This document shows, piece by piece, positions 23,613-35,425 of a stretch of 64,000 bases of DNA. The stretch spans positions 4,154,001 through 4,218,000 of the forward strand of contig OW203771.1 of assembly GCA_934045905.1 (NCBI GenBank), read 5' to 3'. A program made the position numbers and the translations under genes. Below the pieces are notes generated by a model that saw only the letters and a program-made list of their open reading frames with translations, had not been told where the DNA came from and ran no database searches. Numbering within the stretch: position 1 is the first letter of the stretch; every line of letters begins with the position of its first letter. The stretch is from Leuctra nigra. Taxonomy: Eukaryota > Arthropoda > Insecta > Plecoptera > Leuctridae.

Positions 23613-24543
23613 ATAGTTATGACATTCGGAGGTGTTTTCCATTCATTTCAATCATTTCTAGACATTCGAACATTTAATGTAATGATTGTGTAACCGCCGA
23701 CAGAAGGTAATTCCGGAGTTGTCGAATTCTAAGTTCTGGGCACAATGTGGTACAACATTCTGAAGTCAATTTGTACCCCTGTGTTCATAATGAACCGCAA
23801 TCGGAGTTTTGAGACCATGTTAATTCATACTGATTAAATTCGACCTACGTACATTCGAAGATAAATAAACGGCATTCGTAAGAAAAGGATTGGCTGCGAT
23901 GAAGGTTTGACTTAGGATTATAACACCCACTTCGGGGTTATACTCCTAGATGCGATGACGTCTGTGCAAACGCAACATCTAACTCTAGTAGGTGAGCTCT
24001 GATTTCATTCAAAGCTCACAAGGATTGATTGTCAAGAAACTGACCAGCAGCCAATCCGTTTTGTTCAAATACCATTTTTAGTTTCGAAAGAAACGAAAGA
24101 AACGAAACATAATAGAGATATTCAAAAATGTTAATGTTATTGTTAATAATTGTTAATTGTTAAATAGTTATTGTTAAATAATAATTGTTAATTGTTAAAA
24201 TTGTCACGTATACAGAATGTTAATGAATTATCAAAATCGCGAAATCGGAAAAGATCGACTGTGGGAGATAGTATTATGAATACGAGTTGTTCTAAAGTGA
24301 GCGTTAGTTTCATAAGAAATAATGTTGATTTAAACCTCATTGTGAAATACCGTCATTGTCTAATTGATTGAACATAAACTGGTAAAACTGGGTAACGGTA
24401 TAACTGCAGCCGAACAATAGTTTTTTCTAAAGAAAGTTTGCCGTGTTTGAAAGATGTGAGGAGTCGTTTCATGTATTACACAGGATTACTTCGTTCCTGT
24501 TTTGTTGTCTCTCCAACTAATAAAATATGTAATTTCTCTACAG

Positions 24544-27500
24544 ACAATAAAATGGGGCCTCGGATTGTGTCGAAGGCAAAATCATTGAGTGAGAAAAGTA
24601 AGTAAGACCAAATTGTAAACATTGATGTACTTTAAGAGAATGACTAACACATATTTTCTCATTGTTTGATCCAATCAATTTCAAATTTAGCAATATTTTA
24701 TCCCATTTTCAGCCAAATCCTCCAATTGGTTCAACTTGAAATGTTACAGAATGCGAGGAGTACGGACGCGCTGTCCAGCAACCTGTTGCGTCTGACAATG
24801 TCAACAGCTGCACATGCGCCTTGATAGCAGAACATCTGACGTCACTCACACACATGAGTCACATGGTGTTTCCGCACATGGTAAGCAAGTCTCAACATGT
24901 CTGAGCCGAACTGCAGAACTTATCATGCAAAGTTCCAGACTTTCACAAACTCTAACATTTTATACTCTACTTTCAGTAAATTTCATCAGGCATTCGACAT
25001 GGATGGTTGTAGGAACATATTTTTTAAATTGTTTCCTACAACCATCCTTCTGTTATTAAAACAAATCCGTCGTCACTTCCTGATGATGATAATAAATAGA
25101 ATAATCATCGAAATATTGTTTTAATGTGGTTTTAATTGATAATAGGGTGGGTGATAAATTTCATTCACTGAAATTTGAGAAACTTACTGAAAGTTGAGGA
25201 AATATTGCATTTTTATAAAATATAAGAGTTTGTGAAAGTCCTTTATTAAACTTATTATGCATTCATGGTACTTTGAGATCTAGAGCCACATCTTTCTCTT
25301 CTACAGCCAAATTAGGAGAAATAATAAGTTGACAGTTTCACATTCTCCCTACTTTCTTTCATTCTGTAAAAATTTGGAGGTCTATAACCAAATTAGATTA
25401 CTAGATGTACTCTTGGCGCAAATGAAAACGGCGCTCAATAAATCTGATTGACTGAAAATTTTATTTCACTACATTAGTAGCGAGTCTAAGCGATCTCCTT
25501 GTATCACTCTAGTAGGTGTCATCTCATTTTTATGATAATTACTATAGCAGCATTACCAGCAGTAATTGATATTTATTTACCTATCAATATTTTTGGCCAA
25601 GGTCTTATTTTTGGTCTTCATGTTTCTTGGTAAACCTATATTGTTGAGCAACAAAATAGAGATTATAATCAATCAAGACTTTGATTCTTTTAGGCTGCCG
25701 TCAGCCACAGTGCACTTAAATCTTCAAACCCGAACAACATGGATTGGGAAGAAGTTGGAACTCTGATCAGTGAACGATACGTCGTCGTCGCCGCCCACGC
25801 TCTTGTCGCCAAGTAAGTTTCATGACGTCACAACATTATGACAAAATAACCCAAGAGATCATTGAAATGTTTTGTAATTTAAAATATTGATTAAGTTTTA
25901 GGTACGTTTTGGTTATCTCTGTTCACTGAAATGAGAAGACGTAATTTTAGACATGATTCGCAATGTAAGTCGACCATTTTAAATACAAAATATAGAGTGC
26001 GCGCGCCGGCGTTCGGGACATACATACAGACAGACGGACCTGGGCAACTATAGTATAATAAGCTGAAATCATTTTGGTTTTAAACATTCAGAAATATGAA
26101 TACTGTGATTTAGCCCTCTCCGGGGTGTAGGTTTATGTTCTAAACCCATTTTCTCAGCTCCTGTTGACTTGATACCCCATAAATTATACATCCTATGAAA
26201 TAAAAATAAATAAAATGTCCAGAGTATCATAATTGAAAACTGTTTTTTGTGGACAAACACACAACAATACAAGTAGGCTTTAAACCATTTTAAACGAAAA
26301 TCCAAAAGTCAAATTATCAGTAATTTGTTATGTAACAATTGTTATTTGTGTGAGAAATGATAACAATACTTATAAAAAAAGATGGAGACATTATTCAGCT
26401 TTAATTTAAAAGAACAATAATTAAAATCGGACCAACGGGAGCTGAGATCTAGTGGAGCGGTCGCTCCACCCAGCCAAGTCGTACCGTACACTCACACCCA
26501 CTCAACATACCGTAAATGCCTAATAAACTGAGGAGCAGACCAAACACTTTTACTGTAAGCAACAACCTGGCATTTTCGGCCTACTGGATCTTAAAATTGG
26601 AGAATCTCACATTGTTGCGAAATATCTTAATTTCGAGCTATGGCCCACCTGACAACATTTACCAAATTTGAGAACAATAGGTTATTCCATTTGTGAGCTA
26701 GAGGGCCGTGAAAACAGTGAAATTACATCACTTTCATCTTCTTTAGTAGTGGAGTCAAGATGTCCTATATAATGGCAAATTAGTGCGTTTGTGATACTAT
26801 TCGTGAAAATTGGTACCCTTACTAATTTGAGTATGGGGAATCCAAAAATCGATGGCACCAACCTGAGTAATTATTACTTTCTGCGTAATTAGCATAATTA
26901 GCATAATTAATAAACATGGATAAAACAATATATAATTTTATAATATGACCTTTATGGGTATCCATCGAAAGCTCGTCATGTCTACAATATATATAAATCT
27001 TAAAAAGTTAAATTTTTTCATTCACATAATAATTAACCGTATAATTAATTATTTTATAAAAATCGTCATTCAACAAAAAACTTAAAATTACCCTCTCAGA
27101 TTTTGATAAAACTTGGTAGGATTGGTCACAAGCCCAAAGTAACACATAGGTATTTTTTGGTTTGTCCATTTATTGGGTACTTTTGGATTTCCAGACGCTC
27201 AAATAATCAAAATTTTGATTTCCATTCCTTCACTTGAATTGTTCTAACTTTTACACCGTTCAACTGAAAAGCTTCGTCTTTTTCTAATTGTGTGAAACTT
27301 ATTGCTAGGGACTAAGTAGTAAGTACATTTAAGGGGGGAAAAGTCAAAATTTTGGCTTCCAAATTTCCTATTCACAAAAAAGTATTTTTTGCAATTTATT
27401 GAGTAATTAGTGCGTTTGTGAAAATTGGTGAAAATTGGAAAACGTGAAAATTGGTACCCTTACTAATTCGAGTATGAGGAATCCAAAAATCGATGGCACC

Positions 27501-30500
27501 AACCTGAGTAATTAATACTTTCTGCGTAATTAGCATAATTAGAATAATTAATAAAATCGACATAAAAATTACATTATTATATAAATTGGTCTTCATGGGT
27601 ATCTAAAGTAAGCTTGTAATGTCCACAATGCATATTAGTGGCCAAAAGTTAATTATAGTCATTAACATAATAATTAATCCACTAATTAATTCAGCTGATT
27701 AAAATCGCCATATTCACACAAGGCTGAGATCAAAGATGTTTATGATGAGATCAAAAACAAGGTTTGTAATTTAAGCTTATAAGTAGTATAAACAATTAAT
27801 CCAAATTTTGTGTTTAGTTCCTTATTAGCATAATTAATTATGCGACTATAATTATTAGAGGGAGATTTTTTTAATCTCTTGAAGAGTTTTTAATCGATTT
27901 TTATCAATATCCTTTACCACTGTAATTGTTAACAAAATACTTTGTACGATTATTCAGAACAGTTCAATGAAAATAATTTTATAGTTTGGAATAAGTTATT
28001 ATTTTTTTTTTGTCCGACAGATGTTCAGTGCCATAATTTTACTAATTTTCGGACACTGACCGTCTGTAGGAAGCCTTATTTTGTTAACAATTACATTGGT
28101 AAAAGATATTGATAAAAATCGATTAAAAAATTCTTCAAGGTCAAACACACTACCCAGCCGTCTTAAATAATGCATAATAAAAACTTCCGGACAAGTTGTG
28201 GACAATACTCCATAATATTTATTTTTAATAATGACTCATTATTTTTCCTAAGGAAGACAAGACTACTTGTCGAAACGTTATGGCTCCTTAAAAATATATC
28301 TAAAATATTGTCCACAACTTGATCCGGAAGTTTTTATTATGAACTATGCAAATTGACCAATGTAGATCTGACCAAACTACGACGTTATAAAACAAAAGTC
28401 AATGTTTGGTCACAACCAAAGAGCTTGTATACACAACAAATTGAACACATGATATTATTAGAATAATGTTGAATTCGTACAGAATTTAACAGTTTTACAA
28501 TCAACAAATTGCCGTTAATAATAGTATTGCTTTAAGCTATCTACTTGAATATTGTTCAGTCTTAATTAACTTCTCATAAGAGAGGAAGGGCCTTTTTAAG
28601 TTGACGAAACTATCCAGTGACAGACGCCATTAAAACGTAAAACGCTTTGGCAACATGCCTGGCAAAATATAATTTGTTTCGTTGTAGCATCTGTAATAAT
28701 TGTCCAGCAAATCATCAAACATGATTTATATGATTTAAATATATTGATTGTACTATTTCAAGTGATAAATTAAACTAGATTAAACACGTGTGAGCTATTT
28801 CTTTGATCTTTCTAAATTTCATTTGTTTGAATGAAAAATTGTTTTTTCTAACAACCCTGGAGTTACCATGGTAATACTTTTGTCTTTCATTATTATTTTT
28901 TGTGTTAGTACTTATCCCCATAAAAAACACTCCGTGTAAAAATACCAGCCAAGTCTCTACAACTAAAAAAAATTATGAAATCTAAAAAATTCTGCACTGA
29001 AAAGTAGTGATATCAAAAAATGGTCCAAGTCAAAACTTTATTTGAAAATCAAAAAATACTTGGCGCATCGTGTATACATAGTTTAGAAGTATAGACCAGA
29101 TAGAAAATATACATCAAATATACATAATACATGTAGTATACCTATTATGCCCTAAAAAAACGATGCGCCAAGTATTTTTTGATTTTCAAATAAAGTTTTG
29201 ACTTGGACCATTTTTTGATATCACTACTTTTCAGTGCAGAATTTTTTAGATTTCATAATTTTTTTTAGTTGTAGAGACTTGGCTGGTATTTTTACACGGA
29301 GTGTTTTTTATGGGGATATCACTCCTTTTTTTAGTTTATTCTTAGAACTTGTGACGTCAATTGAACAATTACTAAATCCATTAAAAATAGTCGCCATTGA
29401 CAATTTGGTTTACTAATGAAAATCTGCGTATGGTACTATATATTTGCTTTAAATGATCTTTCATGAAGAATAGCAAAGGTTTCATTCCTATCAGTTAACC
29501 GAGTTCCGAGATATGGCAACACTTCGGTTTTCAAAATGGCTGCTGAACTTACTGCACTGCCACATAGAATGTATATCTATAAATGATGTATATCATTTTA
29601 AGTTTTCTGAATATGTATTCATTATATAGGAGGGGATTATAATAATTTTTAAATTTGAATGATGTAATTTCCGGTCTTATAAATAGGAATTTCTAGTGTG
29701 ACTGTTCCTATTTCATAGAGATGACCTTCCGAATCGTTTGGCGGTAGTTTCATACCGATCAGTTAACCAATTTTCAAGATATGACGTTACTTCCTGTTTC
29801 AAAATGGCTGCTGAAATCACTGACCCCTTGAATTATAATTTAAACATGATTACATTTTATTATAAGCTGTCTCAAATAGTATATTTATTGTATCAAAATG
29901 TAAATTTGTGAGATTTTTAAAATGTGTGACGTCATTTCCGGTTTTGGTATGGGAAACTGCAAATATTATTGATGATAATACATAAAGTTGACCGTCTAAA
30001 TTGTTTAGCGCTGGTTTCGTTCAAATCTATTTAGCCGTTATTGACATATGATGTCACTTCCGGTTTCAAAATGGCGGCTTCCGGTTGGTTTTATAATAAG
30101 TCAAATGAGATATCAAAAGTACATACGTTACGTAAATAACAAAATAATCGGATCAAATTTGTTGCCGAAATGCCAATCGATGTATTTCAAATTTCATGAC
30201 GTCATTTCCGGTTTCGTTAACATAAATTTTAGTATGTTGCTATTGATAATCCATATAGTTTACCGTCTGAATCGTTTGGCGCAAATTTCGTTCCGATCGG
30301 TATAGCCGTTGTCGAGATATGACGTCACTTCCGGTTTCAAAATGGCGGCACAAAAAATTAATGGGGTGAAGGTTAAATCAGACGCCAAAAGTGCACACGT
30401 GGTAAAAATGTGAGATCAATCGGTTCAGCCGTTTAGGCTGTGGCCATGTTACCGGATTTGAATTCCAGGAGACTACTACTACTACTACTACTGAGATTAT

Positions 30501-32821
30501 TATTATTATGAAAACCGCCCTAAAACACTGTTTTCACGGCCCTCTAGCGCGCAAAGGGCGTAACCTATTGTTCCCAAATTTGGTATATGTTGTAGGGTGG
30601 GCCATAGCTCGAAATTAAGATATATCGCAACAATGTGAGATTTTCCAATTTTAGGATCCAGTAGGCCGAAAATGCCACTTTGATGCTTACAGTAAAAGTG
30701 GGTTTGCTCCAGCCTTTATATGAGAGTGTGCGCGCGCCGTACGACTTGGCTGGCGTGGAGCGACCGCTCCACTAGATTACTATACTAATTTGTGTACTTA
30801 CTATGAATTCCTGCAATTTTCTGAGTAATTGATCATTGAATTTAATTATTTAATTAAAATGTCAACTTGCACGCTCTTTTCAAGTCTTTATTCAAATTAT
30901 GATTACCTACCTATGTGAAAAATAATTATAATAGAATAGAATATATTTATTAGCAATAGAGAGGAACTTTTAAAGACAACATTTGTGGCCATAACTCTAT
31001 GAAGATCTGAAAAAAATAGAGATAATTTATGTCAGATTTTCCAGTAAATGAATATTTTGATTTCAGTGAATGAACCAAAGAAGATATCAAAGAAAACGTC
31101 TGTCAGAGTTATTTCAAGTAAACAATGCAGCAAGAAGATGTCGTGGAGTACTAAGGGGCTACCTGAATCTGTGTTCTGTGTTGAACAAGCAGACCAGCTT
31201 GGGACTTGTGTGGTAAGTTTCCATCACCGCTTTCAACGTGTGTGGCCGATATAGAGTTATCCCGTAAGACGCTGCAGTGGCTAGGCGCGTAGGAACTACT
31301 TCGTTCATGGGAGGGGGGGGGGGGGTTGCGGCACCCAGGAGGGAAGACGGGGGGGGGGGGGGGGCATTTTTTAGAATTTAAACCATTTAAAAGTGAAGCA
31401 ATTAAGAAGCAAACGGAAGCGAGCGGGAATCGCAAGGTTCGTCAGAACGTTTTTTTGAAATTTTGTCTTCCCACTAAATAATATTAAAATGTCAGATAGT
31501 AACGACCCATTACAACTTAATAGACTAAATAATGCCACACACTGGAGGCCAAGTCTTGAAACTTACGCTTTCAAGACGCAAACGCTCTCGGACGTCATAA
31601 AGTCCCATTTACTGTAAGAATGATGACCTTGAAATCTACTGTCAATTGTTTTAATAGGTTTTAATATTGTTTTAATGACTGTATAATATATGTAATATTA
31701 ATTGTAATGTTAATAAATTGTTTCGAATAGATTGCTGGATGACAATCAAATAAGTGGCTTGACTTTATGTTTCAATGTCGATCACTCTTACAGTAAATGG
31801 GACTTTATGACATCCGAGAGCGTTTGCGTCCTGAAAGCGTAAGTTTCAAGACTTGGCCTCCAGGTGTACACATTGACTTCTGTTACGACCTCAAAGTGTT
31901 AAATACGATATTTTTTGTAAAATTTAATCGTATTTAACACTTGAGGGCGTACCAGAGGTCATAAAGTTGTGAAATTGTGTTTCATGGACAGCTACAATCT
32001 ACGAAACTTTGTAAATTCTTTCCTTGAAAACTATTCATCACACAACAAAAATAATACCACAATATCTGTCTTCAACAACATCTCAACTTTCATAAAATAT
32101 TTATAATTCTAAAATCGGGCCGGGTAGTTAGCGTGGCATTGAAGAGTTTTTTAATCTATTTTTATCAATATCTTTTACCAATGTAATAATTGTTAACAAA
32201 ATAGGACGTTGTACGAGTATTCAGAACAGTTCAATGAAAATAATTTCGAAATTATTTGAACTTATTCCAAACTATGATCATAGTTTGGAATAAGTTATGA
32301 GTTTTGAAATTATTTTCATTGGACTATTCTAAATACTACTCGTACAATGCCTTATTTTGTTAACAATTACAATGGTAAAAGATATTGATAAAAATCGATT
32401 AAAAACCTCTTCAAGGTTCTACCCAGCCGTCTTAATTTCACTTCACTTCCCTATTGTGTATTTACCAAATAAATCAATGTCTTGTTCTGTCAGGCTGACA
32501 TGGGGTCTCCAGTACAGATTGTGACTTCTGATTCGTACTGCGCGTACCGTCTGAGGTGGGATTCTATAACTCCATTGCGACCGCTTAGCAATTTCTTCCA
32601 TAAGGATTAACATTGAAATAATTGCTAAGCGGTCGCAATGGAGTTATAGAATCAGGGCCCTGGTCGGCTTCGTGACCGGGCATTCAGATTGCAGCAAGAA
32701 CCGCTCGATCACCATGGCAACCAGCGTGGCGCACGTCATGCAGTGGATCGAACTTAATGTCTGGGGAAACAATACTGGTTCGACTGATACTCAGCACATT
32801 GAGTCTGAAGAAGTCGAATAA
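24544..32821 (+). CDS. Serine protease homologue domain (catalytic Ser replaced by Met)
   Basis: Exons found: 24544-24597, 24750-24880, 25694-25812, 31067-31212, 32494-32555 and 32656-32821 (TAA 32819-32821). The joined frame reads SLSEK|KCEEYGR, a linker typical of insect CLIP-type proteases, then FPHM|AAVSHSALK and GTLISERYVVVAAHAL, where His survives but the usual following Cys is Ala. Later come VISSKQC, FCVEQADQLGTCV|ADMGSPVQI in place of GDSGGP, and ALVGFVTGHSDC with a C-terminal helix. Ser195 is therefore Met, so it should be noncatalytic, like insect SPHs that act as cofactors. The exon holding the Asp between 25812 and 31067 was not found; that stretch is mostly transposons. AATAAA is at 32860-32865. 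Exon 24544 is phase-compatible with 21195, so this may be the second domain of one protein or a separate gene. Confidence 0.62.
25384..25600. repeat. MITE family F fragment
   Basis: It shares GCTCAATAAATCTGATTG, CTAAGCGATCTCCTTG and CACTCTAGTAGGTG with the element at 33966-34177. It lies in the intron before exon 25694. Confidence 0.4.
26447..26745 (+). mobile_element. Family B element, copy 3 (leader only)
   Basis: It contains the terminal hairpin and leader through CGTGAAAACAGTGAAATTA, then loses similarity. It is closest to copy 1, sharing AACATACCGTAAATGCC. Confidence 0.6.
26772..27720. repeat. AT-rich direct repeat pair
   Basis: A block with TTAGTGCGTTTGTGA, GGTACCCTTACTAATT and CGATGGCACCAACCTGAG occurs near 26775-26930 and again at 27405-27590, followed each time by GGTATCYAAAG-like sequence. 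It is noncoding. Confidence 0.5.
27880..28166. mobile_element. Foldback element family C, copy 1
   Basis: The arms pair through CTTGAAGAGTTTTTAATCGA and TTTTTATCAATATC...TAATTGTTAACAAAATA. The right end is CTACCCAGCCGTCTTAA, shared with copies at 32105-32438 and 49267-49540. Confidence 0.5.
28172..28341. mobile_element. Small foldback element (family D)
   Basis: ATAATAAAAACTTCCGGA and CAAGTTGTGGACAATA on the left are matched by TATTGTCCACAACTTG and TCCGGAAGTTTTTATTAT on the right, giving about 35-bp arms in 170 bp. Confidence 0.6.
28916..30777 (-). mobile_element. Family B element, copy 4, inverted relative to copy 2
   Basis: It starts with the roughly 400-bp palindrome (CCCCATAAAAAACACTCCG to its complement ending near 29317). 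It then runs through complements of the CCGGAAGTGACGTCA modules (exact at 30320-30334), and ends with the hairpin and CTAGAT. Together with copy 2 it brackets three protease-homologue exons. Confidence 0.65.
31313..31360. repeat. Poly-G tracts in intron
   Basis: Two G runs of at least 13, separated by a short GC-rich spacer. Similar homopolymers occur at 17.2, 17.55, 34.94, 47.53, 49.78, 50.85, 53.97, 57.49, 58.04 and 58.14 kb, mostly inside MITEs. Confidence 0.7.
31546..31863. mobile_element. Foldback element in the last introns of the protease homologue
   Basis: CTGGAGGCCAAGTCTTGAAA, CTTACGCTTTCA, GACGCAAACGCTCTCGGA and CATAAAGTCCCATTTACTG on the left are matched in inverse order on the right, an arm of about 85 bp. 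A smaller hairpin (AGTGTTAAATACGAT) follows at about 31897-31945. Confidence 0.6.
32105..32438. mobile_element. Foldback element family C, copy 2
   Basis: It is almost a complete palindrome, including ATAGTTTGGAATAAGTTAT near the centre. It ends ACCCAGCCGTCTTAA about 55 bases before exon 32494. Confidence 0.6.
32494..32555 (+). CDS. Protease homologue exon with degenerate GDSGGP
   Basis: Phase 0 from TGTGTG at 31212. It encodes ADMGSPVQIVTSDSYCAYRL and two bases of the next codon. Alignment of C-ADMGSP-VQ to C-GDSGGP-LQ puts Met at the catalytic Ser. The donor is AG|GTGG. Confidence 0.6.
32556..32655 (+). mobile_element. Palindromic MITE that constitutes an entire 100-nt intron
   Basis: The intron is GTGG, then a 34-bp arm (32560-32593, starting GATTCTATAACTCCATTGCG), a 26-base loop, the perfectly matching inverse arm (32620-32653) and AG. 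Splicing AG|GTGG...ATCAG|G restores the trypsin frame (R-ALVGF). Only six bases lie outside the element, so a pre-existing intron could not have been there. The insertion itself most likely made the intron. Confidence 0.72.
32656..32821 (+). CDS. Last exon of protease homologue
   Basis: It encodes ALVGFVTGHSDCSKN, then a helix VAHVMQWIELNVWG and an acidic tail, stop TAA at 32819-32821. The arrangement matches the GITS-x-G-x-x-C ... Y-x-x-WI end of trypsin domains. Confidence 0.65.
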
Positions 32822-32859
32822 GAAGATGAAGATGACGCATAATTATCTTGATGATGTAT

Positions 32860-32865
32860 AATAAA
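32860..32865 (+). terminator. Polyadenylation signal AATAAA
   Basis: It lies 39 bases after the protease-homologue stop codon. Confidence 0.5.
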
Positions 32866-32917
32866 TACATTATTTATTATTCTTTATTATTTATCATTTA
32901 TCATTTATCATTATTAA

Positions 32918-33105
32918 TAGACCAATTCAGAAAATATCTAGGTGGCTCTGGTTTCTAGATAAATTCACATGCAGTTTGGTTTTCCATATATCTATTGGTG
33001 TTTTACAACAATGGGTTACAATACGAATTACACACTTGGAAAATCATACTGCATGTAAAATTCATTAGAATCCAGAGCCATCCAGATAATTTCTGAATTG
33101 GTCTA
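32918..33105. mobile_element. MITE family G, TA-flanked
   Basis: TAGACCAATTCAGAAA at 32918 pairs with TTTCTGAATTGGTCTA ending 33105. The pairing continues through TGGCTCTGG and ACATGCAGT. TA at both borders would suit Tc1/mariner. It lies right after the protease-homologue polyadenylation site. Confidence 0.55.
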
Positions 33106-33965
33106 TAATTTATTATTGTTTATAGTCACCGAGTGTTGACTCTCTTTTGTTTCTGGAAATGAGAAACAGCGCGATGGGTGACAAAAATTAGCAACTCTTT
33201 ACGGGATCCTCATACCTTTAGTTGCAGCAGTTAGTAAACATTACTCATTGTATGCACTCTTACAATAATACGCCAAATTATATTTCGCTGTGAAAAATGT
33301 ATGAAGTGTAAACAATTCCACTGAATCTGATAAAATTATTAGTTTGCTCCTCTCTTTAACAATTCTGAGCTATTTTGAGTTTTCTGTTGATTTTGTTTGG
33401 TTGCTATGGCCACGACCAATGACAGATGATAAAACTAAAGATTACTTCTTCTACGTACAGTTTTGCCGATTTCTCTCGCTAGTGGCGCTGGGGGTATGCA
33501 CGCACGGTGCCTATTATATTATTATAATACTGTACCTCGGAGGTAATTTATCATAAAATTAATCAAATCAGTTTGAAATTTTGTAAGCCAGTTAGGAGCA
33601 AAATTTTTAAATTCTACAAAACTTCAGCCAACTCTTTCAATGGTTAACATTTTCTCGATTTTCATTTGCACATTTTCGGAATTTGCAATCAAGCTCTATC
33701 AATTTGCAATTTGACTGATGTCAACAAATACAGTTACATTGCTTGGTATTCTCTAAAACTATGAATCATGTCCCCATTCCAACTATGATTGGATGAAGGC
33801 AGAATTCTGGACCGCCAAACGTTGGTGCTACCAAAGATAATTAAAGCAAGAAGATGTTTCATGTAATGTTAAAATCTATCTGTGAGAATTTACGGAAAAA
33901 ACTGAGTCCCATGTCTCATAATAAACCTCACCGCTAGATCTCTGTGTTTCTACCTCTGAGGTACA
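33106..33965. other. Intergenic, nothing recognised
   Basis: AT-rich. An open frame of 70 codons at 33344-33556 has no splice context or family resemblance. Confidence 0.4.
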
Positions 33966-34177
33966 CTTGGCCAAACAAAAATTGAACGTTCAATAAATCT
34001 GATAGGCTGATAAATGTAAGATCACACCATCAGAAGTCAGTCTAAGCGATCTCATTGTCTCACTCTAGTAGGTGACCTCACATTTCAATGATAACAACAA
34101 GCTTTGATTGGTTATGGGACATGACCAGCAGTCATTCAAAATTGGTCAACGTTCAATTTTTGTTTGGTCGAGTGTAC
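33966..34177. mobile_element. MITE family F, complete copy
   Basis: GGCCAAACAAAAATTGAACG at the left is matched by CGTTCAATTTTTGTTTGG at the right. A second near-identical copy is at about 54524-54720, and fragments are at 960 and 25384. Confidence 0.6.
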
Positions 34178-34489
34178 ATATGTATGCATCTTACTATTTT
34201 TTGATTATATAAGGGTTTTTAGTTGATTTTGGGTTTACGTAATATGTATCGTCACTTGTAACACATTAACAATAAATTCTATGTATTGTCAAGGATTATT
34301 TTACCCATCAATTATTATAGAATGCACCAGAAAAAAGTGAGGTCGAACCGAGGAAACCACAGTCTTCTTGACGTCTCTTCAAGAAGGATGTGATCAAAAC
34401 AAAAGCTGTCTGTGTCCAATGTCAACTATATTCTCTTTCTTTGTAAAGAAGGATTAGTTTTCGCATGCTCATTTTAATTAAAATACAAG

Positions 34490-34700
34490 GAGTACGGAAT
34501 GCCATGGCAAACATTCGACCTTTGTCAAGCCGTTTTAGAGATATGACGTTACTTCCGGGTTTCAAAATGGTGACACAAATAATTCGTAAGGGCAAGATAG
34601 CATCAAAAGGGAAAAGTGCACATGTGGATAAAATTTCAGATGGGTCGGTTATGCCATTAGTATGTGGCTCAGATTGTGATTCCAGTAGGTACAGCCGAAA
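34490..34700 (-). repeat. Diverged family B fragment
   Basis: GAGATATGACGTTACTTCCG, TTTCAAAATGGTG and AAAAGTGCACATGTGG match the family B complement. No ends are present. Confidence 0.4.
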
Positions 34701-34882
34701 TTTTTACTGTCCAAATCCCTTCCTGTTCCACCAAATGCGTTTATGAACGAAAATAATAATAACTAGGAAAACGCTCAGTGTAACGCGTTGATGAGCGAGC
34801 ACGGGTACGTGCAAATTCTCGAACCGGAAATGCGTACACAACGCACAGAAAATATATACAACCATATTGAATTGATTATGAT

Positions 34883-35290
34883 CAGTGCTCGAAGTAGGAA
34901 TTAAATAGTGGCGGTATGGTAACATAAGAATACCACGTGCGGGGGGGGGGGAGGGGGTTGATATTAGATGAGGGTTCAGATTCCAGAATTACACTGACAA
35001 CCATTGTCATGTCATTAGTTAGATTAGTCTTTTACCTTGATGAAACAACTAAATTAAATAATGAATTTTACTTTATCTTGTAGTGAATGTTCATAGTTCA
35101 TAGTTATGCTTGAAATATGCAGTCAAAAGATAACCATGAAACGAGTAAATTAGAATCTAAAATTACGTTAATGTTCAAGAATATCTGATTTTAAGCATTC
35201 CGTTTTTCTGAGAAGTAACAATATGAAATCAAATGTGTAAAGAAGAACCGGTATACCATACCGTCCCATACCGGCCCACTTCGAGCACTG
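34883..35290. mobile_element. hAT-type MITE, TSD ATTATGAT
   Basis: Target duplications are at 34875-34882 and 35291-35298. The ends are CAGTGCTCGAAGT and its inverse. The unoccupied sequence is present at 60785-60792, confirming the boundaries. A poly-G run lies near 34941. Confidence 0.8.
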
Positions 35291-35425
35291 ATTATGATAT
35301 CAACTTAAAAGTAGGTATATGCTTTTCATCGAAACTTTAAAATAGCATCTAAGCACCTGGTTCATAAAGCAAATCAGAATCAATTCAATTGGCACTGGAA
35401 AACATTCATTTCGATACTTCATTAC

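Noticed and set aside
28332..28470. A 41-codon frame (ELCKLTNVDLTKLRRYK) considered as the missing Asp exon of the protease homologue
   Set aside because: It lies at the edge of a foldback element, has no acceptor or donor in the needed phase, and shows no DIAL-like motif.
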